Source: Linyphia triangularis (taxonomy: Eukaryota > Arthropoda > Arachnida > Araneae > Linyphiidae). Taken from it: 64,000 nt of DNA. The notes below the pieces were generated by a model that did not search any database, was not told the DNA's origin, and was given only the letters and a program-made list of their open reading frames with translations. The DNA is taken from positions 58,318,714 through 58,382,713 of the forward strand of contig OZ021732.1 in the NCBI GenBank assembly GCA_963978545.1, written 5' to 3'. Below are positions 1-11,862 of this stretch, piece by piece (within the stretch, counting starts at the first letter, position 1; every line of letters starts with the position of its first letter). The position numbers and the translations under genes are program-made.

Positions 1-2101
1 ATAGTTAAAGTTTATTTGTTTATTTTACTGTATATCGTATGTATTTTAGTTTATATAACAAAATAAAAAACTGAATAACATAATGTAGATGTTAATCTTA
101 ACAATTATTTAATAATAAATAATATATGCCCCATTTCAATACAGTTTGATTTACCTTACAAGAGCAGATGTATAGAAAGGAAGAAGCCGACCATTCATAC
201 TTTTGCTCGTTTCAAATGAAAGATGGACAAATACTGGATAGAAGACATGTTATCACAGGAAGATAGATATATGTTGTCACATGGACATAAACAAGATGTT
301 GTAGGCAAGGGACTATGCCTATTCCGAATCGGATGTAATGTTCTCCTACCACATCGGATGCAGGTATATGTATATATCTTAGTATAACTCATTGAATAGC
401 ATCGTGCCTATAAAATGGCATTGAATGAAAGGATTATATCTTTCAGCATGGAATTATTTATAGTTTAGGTTGGATCGGAAGTTATCTCAAATGTGAAAAA
501 CGTGACTATTTGCTGTTGGGATTTTAGATATATTTCTCATTTTACGTATTTTTTTATTTATACTTAAGGTAGTATTATATAAGAATTTTATTGAATCATC
601 ATGGTTACATAATCTTTTATTGAAATAGCCCAACTTTTGAACTATTTTAGAACGTCCGAGAAAAAACCTTTTCTCATTACTTCAATATTAATTTATTTTA
701 TTTGAAGTTTCACATTTTACCTAATTTATTCGTATGGCTATGTAGATATACATTCAAGGTAACAATATGTAAACTTTCTTTGAATTATAGGCGCTAAAGC
801 AAAATTGTCAGTCTTTTGAAATATTTTTGACTTCAATTAACTTTCTTCATTGCCTAAAGATAAGTATATTGGAACTCTCATGTAGGCATTGGGTTTTTCA
901 TATGAACACATTATTAAATGTTATGTAATTGAGTTTATTGCTCGATTGCAGCTCAAAATAAGAGCATCCATTCCCACCACTAATCGATCTATAGCATTTC
1001 CTTGCTTTAAAAATATAATACCAGTGACTATAAATCTATAAATTTGTCATCACACTGTCACATAAAAAACAAAAATAATTACCTATAATTTTTGAGAGAA
1101 AAGGAAGAACATATAAGTGGGAAAAAATATTTTAACCTTTACTGTTTGTTTATAGTTTTTAATTAATTTTTTTTTAAGTAATTCTGTATATTTGGAGCTT
1201 GGCCTCAAACTTCGTGATGAATAATGTTTGAATAGATTTAATAGAGTCCATTTTCTTTTAAATTATTTTATAATTTTTAATTGAAGAATACCCAGGTATT
1301 TTATTTGATGTGTTAAAGTTTTCATAGACAGATGTTTTGTTCCTTAAAAAATTGATTAAAATACAGATTCGCTTAACTACATCATTCAGTTTGTATCAAA
1401 AGTTTAAATATTCATATCTATGATTATGCTTTTAATAGAATAGTTTTTATTTTGAATAAATGCTTGCATCATATCCTAAAAAGAGTTTACATACCTTATT
1501 AAGAATAAATTTAAAGCTATTTTAACATTGCACCTTGAAGATTTATATTTTATGCCTTGTACGTAACCAACATTAAAAATAAAAATTTGTAAATATATAA
1601 TTTAATAAAAAGAAACAAAAAACGTAATTACCTCTTAGCTAGATATTTTTTGTAATTATAATTTCGTTGGGACTAATTGCTCGTGAAAGGAAAAAATATC
1701 ACAATTCTACCTATATATAAAACATGATTATTGTAGTTTATTTATTATTTAAGTTTACTACATTATAGTTGGGGGAAAAACTCTAAAATATATTCAAGAA
1801 ATGTATATTAAATAAGGTGTAGTTTTTTAAGCTTTTTGTTTGCATCATTTAGTAAAACCTTTTATTAATTAATTTATCAAACACCACCGATCAGCATTTT
1901 TTTTTTAAATTATTATACTGTTTTTTATAGGTAAGTAGATGGCATTGTACTTGTTGATTTTTAAATTAATTAAATGCATCGGCAGAATGTCTCCAAATAA
2001 CTACAAATTCACTCTAGAGTACATTATCACTGTTTTCTTCGTATAACATATTACACAATTGAAACATGTAAATCAAATATGTTATATCTCATTTTTACAC
2101 A
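1..2101. other. AT-rich non-coding stretch
   Basis: Strongly AT-rich sequence with stops in every frame. I see no gene, RNA or repeat boundary. If the dpr gene continues here on the minus strand, this is intron or 3' flank. Confidence 0.5.
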
Positions 2102-2246
2102 AACTAGGGGTGTGGAGCATCGCACAACTTTCAACTACACTATATTACTAATATGGATTTGTATCATTTACCGTTTTTATATTTCCATCATACGTTTAGA
2201 AAACTGCCAATTTGGCGATATTTTTTGCGATAATTGTAATATAGAA

Positions 2247-2249
<3 letters not shown>

Positions 2250-2281
<32 letters not shown>
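2250..2281. repeat. Poly(A) run, 32 bases
   Basis: Uninterrupted A tract inside copy A of the dispersed repeat, at the place where copies B and C also have T-rich (opposite strand) tracts. Confidence 0.95.
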
Positions 2282-2283
<2 letters not shown>

Positions 2284-2698
2284 TCGCCAAAACGGAAATT
2301 TCGGCGATATACTTTTCGATAAGTCTTATATTATCCTTTATTATAAGTGCAACTGAGAAGGGGAGAAAAAGTGATCATTCATAAGCTATGTTCAAGCAAA
2401 GAGAACTCTGTGTTAAAGGCATTCGTTTTTCTACTTTTTAAGCCATTGAAGCATTTTTACGGGAATTTCGTAAATGGGGATGTTTAGATCACCTTAAGAG
2501 GCATTACCACATCAATTTTTATCGAAATCGTTAGAGCCGTTTTTTAGCAATCATTGAAAAACATGATTTTTCCAATGGCAGCTACCTTAAGCGCATGCGC
2601 GATTTTGAACGAAACCTTATTGGTAGGTCCTTAGGCTATCACCAGCCTGCTCACCAAATTTGAATATCATTGGTCCATTTGTTAGGGAGTTATGCTGA

Positions 2699-2777
<79 letters not shown>
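2699..2777. repeat. (AC)n microsatellite
   Basis: About 39 perfect AC units inside copy A of the dispersed repeat. Copy B has a short TATATATGTGTGTACG tract at the equivalent position, so the array probably grew from a motif already in the element. Confidence 0.98.
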
Positions 2778-2781
<4 letters not shown>

Positions 2782-2870
2782 TTTTTTCTAGCTCGCTTTT
2801 TTGAGATCAGGATGTTCCAAAACGTGGAGAAATGCAAAAAAATTGAATTTTTTTTTTGACCGAATCCTAT

Positions 2871-2911
2871 ACTTTCATTACCCTATGTATTATACATGGG
2901 TAATTGAAAGT
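2871..2911. repeat. Terminal palindrome of repeat copy A
   Basis: ACTTTCATTACCC at 2871-2883 is mirrored by GGGTAATTGAAAGT at 2898-2911, with ATGTATTATACAT as a self-complementary centre. One A is extra in the right half. The whole could form a long hairpin and lies at the end of copy A; copy C begins with a related half, TACTTTCAGTTACCC at 57126-57140. Confidence 0.85.
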
Positions 2912-2912
2912 A

Positions 2913-4854
2913 AAAACAGTAAAACAAGCTCATGATATAAAATAGAAATTATGTCACATGAAGGTAACAATTGTTCACCCTGTAGTTAGCGATTGTGTGA
3001 TGAAACATTCAATTAGAGTTCGAGTATTTTGGTATATAATGAAAGAATTGTGTGAATAGTTTTTTATAATTTTTTTTGTTACATCATAAGTAGAAATTGG
3101 AGAGTATGAAATTGAAAATCAGAAATCTATGATACAAATAGTACATTTAGGAGGTTTTAATAAATTTGCAAGTTGTCCAGTAGTAACATTTTGGGCCATT
3201 GATATTTTTTCCAAAAATTTCCAAGTACCATACCAATATCCGTAGAATAAGATACAATATTTATAATTAAAAATTATAATTATACAAACTGGATTTCCAA
3301 GCACTTTCGGCTGGAATAAATGAGTTTAATTTAGGACTTAAGATAGTTTTACTGGCATTTAAAATAGTTTATGGGCCATTTGAGAACTCTTAGGAGAGGA
3401 TTTGGTGCTTTCAATATTGCTTGCCTTATGGACGACTCTGTAGCCTAGACTATTCCGTAGCTTACATCTAAGCTTCGTACATTGTGCTCTCTCCGCTCCT
3501 AGGTGAAATTAAACAGCAGAAGGCGTCTCACTTGTTACATCATCGTCAGTCAAGGAAAGAAGTGCTTAAAAGTGGCTCCTGAGAGTTTTATTATCCCTTT
3601 TACCTCATAATGAGATGATACCTTTTTTCCATGGTTATCCAATTGCACTTGAGGATGCTCCCCTAGGAAATCACCACATCTTCACCTCTGCCCCATCCAA
3701 ATCAGGCTGTAAATCTTGCTCTGACCCCTAAATCCTGTACTACCAACGCTTGGACAAAACCAAGCCAGAAAGTCTAGTCCCGTCTCGTAAAAATTGCCAT
3801 AATCTGTGAAAGGTCGTTACTTGACCCCCCTCCCCCAATATATATAAAAATTGTGATTGTGTAACCAAATTATCACATAAGTATATGCTATTTTTACGGA
3901 GATATTAACCCCAGACAATTGTCGAACCAATAGGACCACTGTAAAAGTATTTTACAATGTGAAATGTGTAAGAAGAAATTTGAAATGTGAGTCTGATATA
4001 TTTTGATGTTTCCAAATGATATATAATGTTTTATCTGAAACTAAACCAACTCATACATATTAAAGAAAACTTCATGTTACTTCCAATTAAAACATTTTCT
4101 ATCATTTGTGTGCATATTTGAAATTAATCTATCGAAATTGAAAAAAAAAAGTCCATTTAATTTCATTTATATTCGATAAAGATTTTTTGCATGCGTACTA
4201 AAATCATTTCGTAATTAACTGTGTCATTTTCAACCTAATAGTCAAGTAGCATGCAATACCATCTATCTAGACCCAATATTTCCAAATATCTCTTAAGTTG
4301 TATTGATAATCATTAGGATTTGCACATATATTGGCTTTTGACATAGTTTAATCTTTCTAGCATTACTTTGAAACTTCGTAACTGGTAATTATGTGCTATA
4401 TGTAAGCTTTAGTATTTTAATATAATAACTATTTTTGAAGTATTGATTTTTTAATTTATGAATAAATAGTTTTATTTTAAAGATTTATCATATTTTCATT
4501 CTACAGTTAAAGTAGTATTGTACATATTTTTGATGAGAACCTATATTGGAAAACTAGACTTAATAATTATATTGACTACTTTAAATCATTTGTAAAATTA
4601 TCAAACATTAGAATATTTTGGTTTCTTTTCCAATAAAATAAATAAAGTGCATTTTAGAACATTTGTTTCTATGAACATTAAATAATTAAGAAATATATTT
4701 TTTAATCTGATTTTGAAAAATGGGACCTGGAAGTATTCACTAAATACTGGTCACTCTATAATACTATCTTTATCAAAGAAGTCTAACATAGAAGACATTA
4801 ATTTACCAACCTCAGTTGAGAGATATTGAAGCAAAGTTTAATAACAAACACAGT

Positions 4855-4855
<1 letters not shown>
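2913..4855. other. Non-coding stretch downstream of the dpr exon
   Basis: AT-rich, with a less AT-rich island at about 3400-3800 containing no usable frame. A short pyrimidine run, CCCCCCTCCCCC, sits near 3825. I looked for a following Dpr Ig exon on the minus strand here and found none. Confidence 0.45.

Positions 4856-4888
<33 letters not shown>
4856..4888. repeat. Poly(T) run, 33 bases
   Basis: Pure T tract about 70 bases inside the intron after the dpr exon donor; on the transcribed strand it is an A tract. Confidence 0.97.
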
Positions 4889-4891
<3 letters not shown>

Positions 4892-4958
4892 CATGCTAAT
4901 TGTGACGTACCAATGGCGTAAGTAGCTATGAAAGTGAATTATGCAAAGAGTGACCTAC

Positions 4959-5169
4959 CAATGACATTAAGAGTTACGAAGTGGCTCATTTTGGGTACAG
5001 TGCTGACTTGGCACTCGTATACTCCTCCATCCTTGCTTTGGGGATACTTCACTTGTAGGGTCCAGTCATCCGAATTCTCTAGGTGAATTGTCTGGAACCT
5101 CTGGTCACTCGTGTAAGTGAACCTTCCAACGGTCAACACGTGCAAATCCTTGCGTCTGATCCACGACAC
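4959..5169 (-). CDS. Internal exon of a Dpr-family immunoglobulin-domain gene (partial)
   Basis: This exon encodes 70 residues plus one base of the next codon: the C to G strands of a V-type Ig domain. Visible landmarks are VSWIRRKDLHVLTVG at residues 1-15, the core Trp at residue 3, TYTSDQRF at 18-25, DWTLQVKYPQ at 35-44 and DGGVYEC at 47-53, with the F-strand Cys at 53. The DLHxLTxGxxTYTSDQRF pattern is the hallmark of the Drosophila Dpr (defective proboscis extension response) proteins. These are neuronal surface Ig proteins that bind DIP partners during synaptic matching. The B-strand Cys must lie on an upstream exon. Read on the minus strand, a pyrimidine-rich tract ending TATTTCAG precedes GTG (acceptor at 5171-5170), and G|GTAGGT at 4959-4953 supplies the donor. 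The exon therefore starts in phase 0 and ends in phase 1, usual for Ig exons. I cannot say which dpr paralogue it is. No other exon of the gene was recognised in the window. Confidence 0.93.
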
Positions 5170-5171
5170 CT

Positions 5172-5804
5172 GAAATATACGAAATTAAGAAAATCTTTTA
5201 ATATTGGATAATAATTTTAACAGGAGTTGGTTTCACTAAATAAATTTCAATAAAATAATAATTTTCCTGATACTTCAAATTTATTGACGTGTTGCTTTCT
5301 TTATTACTTATTCAAGATTTGATATAGAATAGCGTAGGGATTACTTGTTATATTTATATTTTATTCTGATACTTTTTTTGCAAAATTCTAAATCCCTATT
5401 TATTTTTTCGATTAAACTCAATGTATTCATACTACACATAGGATATTTTCAGATACGCAGACATCAATGCTAAAATTTAGGAATCTTCAGTACTGGATAC
5501 AGTGGCAATGAGCTACAAACAAGCAATTAAAAATAGAAGTACAACTTCTTATATTTTTACCCTATAAAAAAATGAATATTTTCAACATACTAACACACGT
5601 ATTAGTATTTTAATGAAAATCCCTTATCATATTGTCCACGCAATCAACTAAGTACGTTATAAACAAACTCCCTTTGTGACAGACACAAACATTCTTCATC
5701 TTTTATCTCCAAGACTCTCCTTATGAACTAGCTTCATCGGAAAAAAAGGTCGCAGAATACAAACAAAGGCCTGTCATTGCCAACAACTCCCATATCGAAT
5801 TGCT
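5172..5804. other. Intron upstream of the dpr exon
   Basis: Contains the acceptor tract next to 5171. The rest is AT-rich with no recognisable feature. Confidence 0.5.
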
Positions 5805-5995
5805 TGACGTGGATTGGTAGTCGGTCGACCGTTGCGTCCTGTTAATGGAATGTAGGGGATTCAATCCTCACGACAAAGGTCCATTGCTATCTCACATTCT
5901 TTATTTTGGCCATCTCTAACGAGAGGAAATGGTCAGATATAAAGAACTCACTAAGTAAGAGAACTAGGATTCATTTGGTGCGGTTGTGTGTGGAG
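5805..5995 (+). repeat. Possible tRNA-derived SINE
   Basis: A box-A-like TTGGTAGTCGG at 5814-5824 is followed by a good box-B match, GGATTCAATCC, at 5857-5867. The spacing fits an internal RNA polymerase III promoter. The sequence does not fold into a clean cloverleaf, so a working tRNA gene is unlikely. The segment continues for about 120 bases of less AT-rich DNA, as expected for a SINE body. No A-tail or target-site duplication was clear, and no second copy was seen in this window. Confidence 0.4.
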
Positions 5996-6370
5996 TGAAT
6001 CTGTTTAGCCGCATTGTCCTGGGAAAAGGGGAAAGTGGGGGGGGGGGCATGGATTAATTTATCATTCGTGTATTAAATAACTAACATGTATCAGGGTTTT
6101 GCTGAAAAAATAGAATTTTATCCTTTTTATTACTGCAAATTACTAACTTATGGAAATATGCAGTATTACAATAATTGAGTTTCGTTTTGTTGTATTGAGG
6201 TAGCTGTATTATTTGAAAGGGGAAGTCCTTTAGAAATGAGTTTAAGCAATTTTTGTATTAAGTTATATATTATTGAAATGAGTCTTTCTTCTCAGAAGTA
6301 TTACTTTAGGAATTTAATTGAAGCCTCAGTTGTGCGATATTTTTTTTCCAGTAACAAAATGTTGTTAATA

Positions 6371-6406
<36 letters not shown>

Positions 6407-8988
6407 TATTTCTTAGTTTAGTGGCAAGCAGATGGTTCTTGGTTTCTTCTTGCATCATGTTATTAAATGTAACAGTTTTTTGTGCTACATCTTGAAATAC
6501 TTATTTAATTTACTCCAAGTGAATTGAGACCAACTAATACAAGTAATGTTGTGCAATAATATGAAGATTCAATATCTTTTATTTTATAACAGTCATTACA
6601 CCTACCACTTATATCAACTTTTACAACAGACGAGTGCAATACATTTGCAAACTTTGCTAAGACCTAGAAGGTTGTGATAACCATTCACATAACCTCGAGA
6701 TATTGGAACCCAGATATGGAACTCGAGATATGGAAATGTTGTTCAAAGCTTCGCAACATAGCATTAGCAACAAATAATAAATGTGAATAACTATTAGCAA
6801 CACGTAATGGCAGTGAAATTGGGTACGTCAATTTTAACACTAGGTTCAGTGACATGTTATCAAGGTTACTAGAATATAGTAGAATTGACTTGCAGTAAGA
6901 TTGAGTGAATCTTGGGTTTGAACAATTGAATTGGTGACGCCTTATATGATTTTATTTATTTGCGTATACCTAAGCTAGTACGTATACAAATGGTTAGGAA
7001 ATGTGCTGAGTCTTTACCTTCTCATAATTTAATTATTGTGTCATGTATTTCAATTGCAATAATTTCCTTTAGAAGGTGTCCAAAAATTTCGTTACAGTGA
7101 ATAAATATATTATTTTCTCTTACAAATAGGGCATTAATTTATATATACCGATTTCTTAAAATTTGGTAAATAATCATTTAAAGACGGTCTGATTTCATGA
7201 TTAATTGAGCAATTTATTTAACAAGTTACTTAATAATAAGTTGTTGTAACTTCTGTAAGGAATAAACATTTTCTGTTATATATTCTGCTTTAAATGTTTA
7301 TTTAAAATTTATGTTGAACGAAAGACTTTGATTCCAAACATGTTGGTTTACATCAAAATAATGTAAACTATATAGAACACCTCAGATATGAAATTTGGAT
7401 AATGTATAATTAATTTAAATAGGGTCTCTAATTTCCCGCATCATAAAGTTCTTGTAATGTAGTGCATATTTTTTAATGAATTGTTTTTGATTAATTTTAA
7501 ATGTAGAATGTTTTTTGAATTAATGCTAGTTGACATTTAGAACTCTTTTGTTCTTGGTTTATTTATCCTACAAAGCTCAAAAATTAAAATTATATTTCTT
7601 TTTTTACATACATTCCATTATCATTTTAATTATCTTAAAAAATTTGAAATTTACCCCATTGTCCTAAATCTCCAAAAAAAAAGAAAAAAAAAACAAAAAT
7701 CATTTTGAATCATCCTGTAAAGCAGTACAATTATATTTCTTAAAACTTCAAATTACTGATTTTTGGTTCTATTCAGATACTTCAAATGATTTTTGGGTTA
7801 TTTTGGCAATATTTAAACTTTTACATCCTAACACACGAAAAATTGTTAGCAGGAATATTTTCTATTAAAAATCGTTAAGGAAATTTACGTTAACATAGCA
7901 ATTTTATTTATAAGTATATGTAGTGTTTCTAAAATAAACCACTTATTTAATTACAAACTTCAACTTGACAAAGATATATCGAATGATTAATACTCAGTGC
8001 ACAAAAAAGTGTTCTTAAATGCATTAAACCATTTTCCTTCCGTTACCACTGCCCATTTCTGAACATGGAACGCATCCAATATCCTTTTTATAATGCAGTA
8101 AAGAATTAGTGAGACAAAACCACGTATCGGCAATTGTCTACGCACGAGTTAAGCTACAACGATTCTAGAAATATCGATCAAGCATTTTGAGGGATAGTTG
8201 TAAACATTTGTTGTAGCTGATGCAGCTTGACAGCATAATACCAAGCAATTTCAAGCATTTTACATTAATCTTTATAAAATGCATGGGTTGTAAAAATTGG
8301 TGCAACATATTTATCAGTTGAATGATTAAACATTTTACGAAGTTGGTATGCACGATGTAGAATATGCTGAGTTAGAGATATGTGAAACTAGTAATGGATA
8401 ACAATTCTGTGTATTTCAGAAGAATCAAAGTTTTATGAATATTTGATGAAACCGCAAAAATTATGTTTGTGTTTGGATTAAGTTGAATTGGTATAGAATA
8501 TGAAGCTGCTTCAACAAACGTTTCATTTCGAAAAGATCAAGGCAAATAAATAATTAAGCGAATTAATGGAGTGCAGAATATTTAAATCGGCATTATTTAG
8601 AAACCAACTGCAGAATAAATATCTAAATCCATCATTATTTCAAATATTTATAATTCAATATATTTACTTATTTACTCTGAAGGTATAATGTCATAAATTC
8701 GTTGAAAGTATGATATTCTTATTATGTATTTAAATGCTATTCGATTCAATATTTCAAGCTTGAAATATGTCACGAAAACAAGTATTCCTTTATTTTTGAA
8801 AATATGGGTTTCTTAATACATCAATTTGTTATGCAATGATATTGATGATATTTTTTAATACAATTTGAAGCTATTAAATGGAACTGAATAACAAATTACA
8901 CCTCAAAATGCTCTTTTTTTTATTTGTGAATCTATTATCTCTAAATATATTTAATTATACGCAATCAGTGAAAGGCAACTTTACAAAT
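5996..8988. other. Non-coding stretch with small homopolymers
   Basis: Holds a G run of 11 near 6037, a 33-base A run at 6372-6404 and mixed A tracts near 7672-7700. Otherwise AT-rich with no coding frame or RNA gene seen. Confidence 0.45.
6372..6404. repeat. Poly(A) run, 33 bases
   Basis: Uninterrupted A tract. No retrogene or SINE body could be recognised upstream of it. Confidence 0.97.
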
Positions 8989-9171
<183 letters not shown>

Positions 9172-10473
9172 TGAAATATTCAAACTAAAAAAATTTTCAC
9201 AATTAAAGAAGTTATGTCTGTAATAAAATTAACATAGTCTTTATTTCCCTTCACTTACGTATAGTGAACCAAATGAATTTAGAACAAAAAACATTATTGT
9301 TGTATTTCAAAAAGATTATTAACTGCTAACAAATATAGTTATTTCATATAGTATTTATTGGATCTGTTTTCATTCTTCTGAGTTAAAGAATGAGAAAAAA
9401 TGAAAGGGAAAAAAATATTTCGTATTGTTAATTTAGACTTCTGTCCATTTTAAGCACCGCTCCAAAATGACGAATTCAGCAACAAAATCCTAACAGAAAA
9501 GTTACAACCTTCATTCTTCAAAACAATTTCAAATTTCTCATCAACGATATGTCAGACATTTCAAACTTTAAGATGAGTCTAAAAGATAAAAACAGAAACC
9601 ACCCCGTGTCCATTAGTCTTATTTCTTTTCTTCCCCACACCACCTAAGTGCATTAGACAAGGGCTTGTGACGATGAAAATACTTATACTCGAGTCCACGT
9701 TTACGAGTCCACGAGGCGTCTCCTAGTCTTCACGAAGGTGTCAGAAGCGAGGCGCCAGACTTGTACGTAATGCACGCCTCACAAACACTTTGCCTCTTTT
9801 GCCTCGTCAATAAACTTAAGGTTATCTGGGTTGTTGAGATTTAGCGCTAAATTTAATCTTGTCGAGAGCCCATAATTCAAGGTGCTCCAATCCTTAGATG
9901 TGGCCATAAATCAACATATTATTGCGTTTCGTTGATTTTAAGTGAGGCGTAGGTTAAAAAAAATCTGTTAGAAAAAATGTTTGTTCTTATTGTTCTGAAA
10001 AATTATTAGATTTTTATAACCGGATGATATGGTAGATTCATCATTGAGTGTGATATTCAATTTTCATTGTGTTTGTCCCACGATTATTTTTTTAATACTG
10101 AACTGGTTATGGACAGTAAAATAGCTTTTTAAGAAAACATTCCTAATGTTCCTAATATTGTCTCATAGCAGTTACGCCTAATATTTTTGGATTTTGTTGT
10201 ACTTAGTTTAGACCTTAATGTTGAATCACAAAATAAACGTTACTGAAAACTGAACTCATATTTTAAAATAAAAAGGTGGTTGAGCTTTGATCTAAATAGC
10301 AGAACAATTGTTAAAAAATTGCATAGTATAGTTATCTTATCTATTTTTTAATAAAAAATTTTGCAAATCATCGCCATTTTTTCAATAAAATAAATTTTAC
10401 AATTACAATGTTCATCAAGGTGCATAGAAAAGTAAATAATGTAAATGCTGATTTATTTTTAAAATTAGTGAAC
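9172..10473. other. Non-coding stretch with a low-AT island
   Basis: The island at about 9600-9910 is clearly less AT-rich than its surroundings. It has CGAGTCCACG twice, at 9690-9699 and 9704-9713, and several GAGGCG/TGCCTC elements. No coding frame. It may be a regulatory element or an old repeat. Confidence 0.4.
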
Positions 10474-10505
10474 TACAGTGCTCCCAAAAGTTTATAGACA
10501 ACCGT

Positions 10506-10506
<1 letters not shown>

Positions 10507-10542
<36 letters not shown>
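10507..10542. repeat. Poly(T) run, 36 bases
   Basis: Pure T tract directly after the left inverted repeat of the Tc1-like element. Confidence 0.97.
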
Positions 10543-10829
10543 CAATTTAAGAGCTAACTAAATGAGTAAAAAAAACACAATAAATTATGCAAATAAATAT
10601 TGAGGTAATACAAATAATAAAATAGTCAAACAACTTGAAACAGTCGTAAATTTAATAAAAAAAAATTTAAAAAAAAAAGCCGTTATAAAAATATATAAAC
10701 AAACGGTGTTATAAGCTCATTTAAGTACTGAGAGCAAAAATTTGCATATTCCAAGGTCATATACTTCTGGTGCAATAGTTGCCTGAGATAAAAGCGAATA
10801 TGTCGTTCTTTTTTCGACTGATTGCAAAG

Positions 10830-11765
10830 ATGCCTAGCAGCGTGCAGTTTTCCAAAAATGAAATTTTGCAAATCAGTCGTTTGAAAGCTCGTGGAATGAA
10901 AGCTGTGGACAGTGCAAGAAAAATTGGACGTAGCAGGGTTGATATTTACCGAATTATGTCAAAAGGTGACAAAATTCCGTTCTGGACGACCAAAGAAAAC
11001 AATTAAACGGCAAGACAGAGAGATTTTGAGATTAGTTTCAACCCAAAACATATCTGTAAAGTCGATTTCAAGAGAAGTGACCGTTCCAGTATCAAAAACC
11101 ACGGAGCATCGACGGCTGCAGGCAAGCAAATTTCTTGATTATCGCAAAATGCGTCGTTCTCCAAAGTTTAAAAAACGGCCTAAGGACGCTCGTGTTCGGT
11201 GGGCTCGAAATCATATGAATTGGACAAATGAACGATTGAGAGTTCTGTTCAGTGATGAAAAGAAGTTTATTTTAGATGATCCCGATGGTTAGGCATATTA
11301 CTGGAACGATATTCACAAGGAACCACGAACCTTTTTCAGCAGACAACAAGGAGGGGGTTCACTCATGGTGTGGGGAGTAATTTGTTGTAATGGAACGACC
11401 AATATTGCCTTTTTAAAAGGTCATCAATGTTGCAAAGATTACACGAAAACACTCGAAATGCAGTTACTTTCATTTGGAAAGTTGCTAGGTGAGGACAAAT
11501 GGATATATCAGCAGGACGATTTCTCTTTTCACGTGTCGAATTCTACAATGCTAAGGTTTAGACAAAACCAAGTAACTGTTGTAGACAGGCCAGCCTTAGG
11601 TCCTGGCCTGAACCAATGGAGAACCTCTGGGGAATATTAGCTAGAGGCATATATGCTAATGGGCATCAATTTGCTACAGTTCAAGATCTAAAGCTACAAA
11701 TAGAACGAAGTTGGTTTAACTATAAAACACGAATTTCTTCAAACTCTTGTTTTGAGTATGTCTGA
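10830..11765 (+). pseudogene. Tc1-like transposase, broken by two frameshifts and a stop
   Basis: The gene would cut and paste the surrounding element. I place the start at the ATG at 10830 (MPSSVQFSKNE), which opens a helix-turn-helix region, KARGMKAVDSARKIGRSR. Reading then shifts near 10960-10985 into another frame with the GRPKKT linker (10984-11001). The first catalytic Asp is in FSDEKKF, codon 11254-11256. A TAG at 11290-11292 interrupts the DGxAYYW region, probably from a Trp or Tyr codon. The second Asp is in QQDD, codon 11515-11517, where QQDN is usual. One base is lost near 11613, after which PMENLWG supplies the Glu, codon 11619-11621. The implied Asp-Glu spacing is 34 residues, so DD34E. 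The C-terminus ends at TGA 11763-11765. Three lesions make this inactive. Confidence 0.93.
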
Positions 11766-11862
11766 TCGAGGTTTTGAAATGATTTGGTAAAACGGCTCAA
11801 AATTTTTAACGTTAAAGAAAAAATAATTAATTGTCTATAAACTTTTGGGACAGCAAAGTTTA

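Larger units (their letters stand above)
2102..2912 (-). repeat. Dispersed repeat family, copy A (inverted relative to B and C)
   Basis: Read on the minus strand, this block matches copies near 25.2-26.0 kb and 57.1-57.7 kb. Shared blocks in order are TCTCCACGTTTTGGAACATC near 2830-2810, an AAAAAAGYG motif, then AAAAATCATGTTTTTCA with GCTAAAAAACGGCT near 2560-2530, GGCATTACC/CTTAAGGTG near 2505-2490, and a tail rich in GATGYTCC before CTAGTTT near 2120-2102. It carries a CA microsatellite and a 32-base A run. No reading frame is kept and none of the open frames is shared between copies, so it looks non-coding and non-autonomous. The family is not one I can name. Confidence 0.75.
10476..11860 (+). 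mobile_element. Tc1/mariner-type transposon, decayed
   Basis: An element of about 1.39 kb bounded by inverted repeats. CCCAAAAGTTTATAGACAA at 10483-10501 is mirrored by TTGTCTATAAACTTTTGGG at 11831-11849. TA dinucleotides lie just outside, at 10474-10475 and 11861-11862, as expected for this superfamily. The left end is CAGTG; the right end has small differences, so its last bases are uncertain. A run of 36 T follows the left inverted repeat at 10507-10542. The interior carries a broken DD34E transposase gene. The size is normal for a full-length Tc1 element, so decay is by point changes and small indels rather than by large deletion. Confidence 0.93.

Noticed and set aside
2079..2384. Plus-strand frame with a poly-Lys run
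   Set aside because: It crosses repeat copy A and its A run; the frame is not kept in copies B and C.
2102..2912. Classifying the dispersed repeat as a Helitron
   Set aside because: The CTAG-like end and nearby small hairpins are suggestive, but the three copies differ at the end and no Rep/helicase partner is visible.
5805..5880. A functional tRNA gene
   Set aside because: Box A and B are present, but acceptor and anticodon stems cannot be paired.
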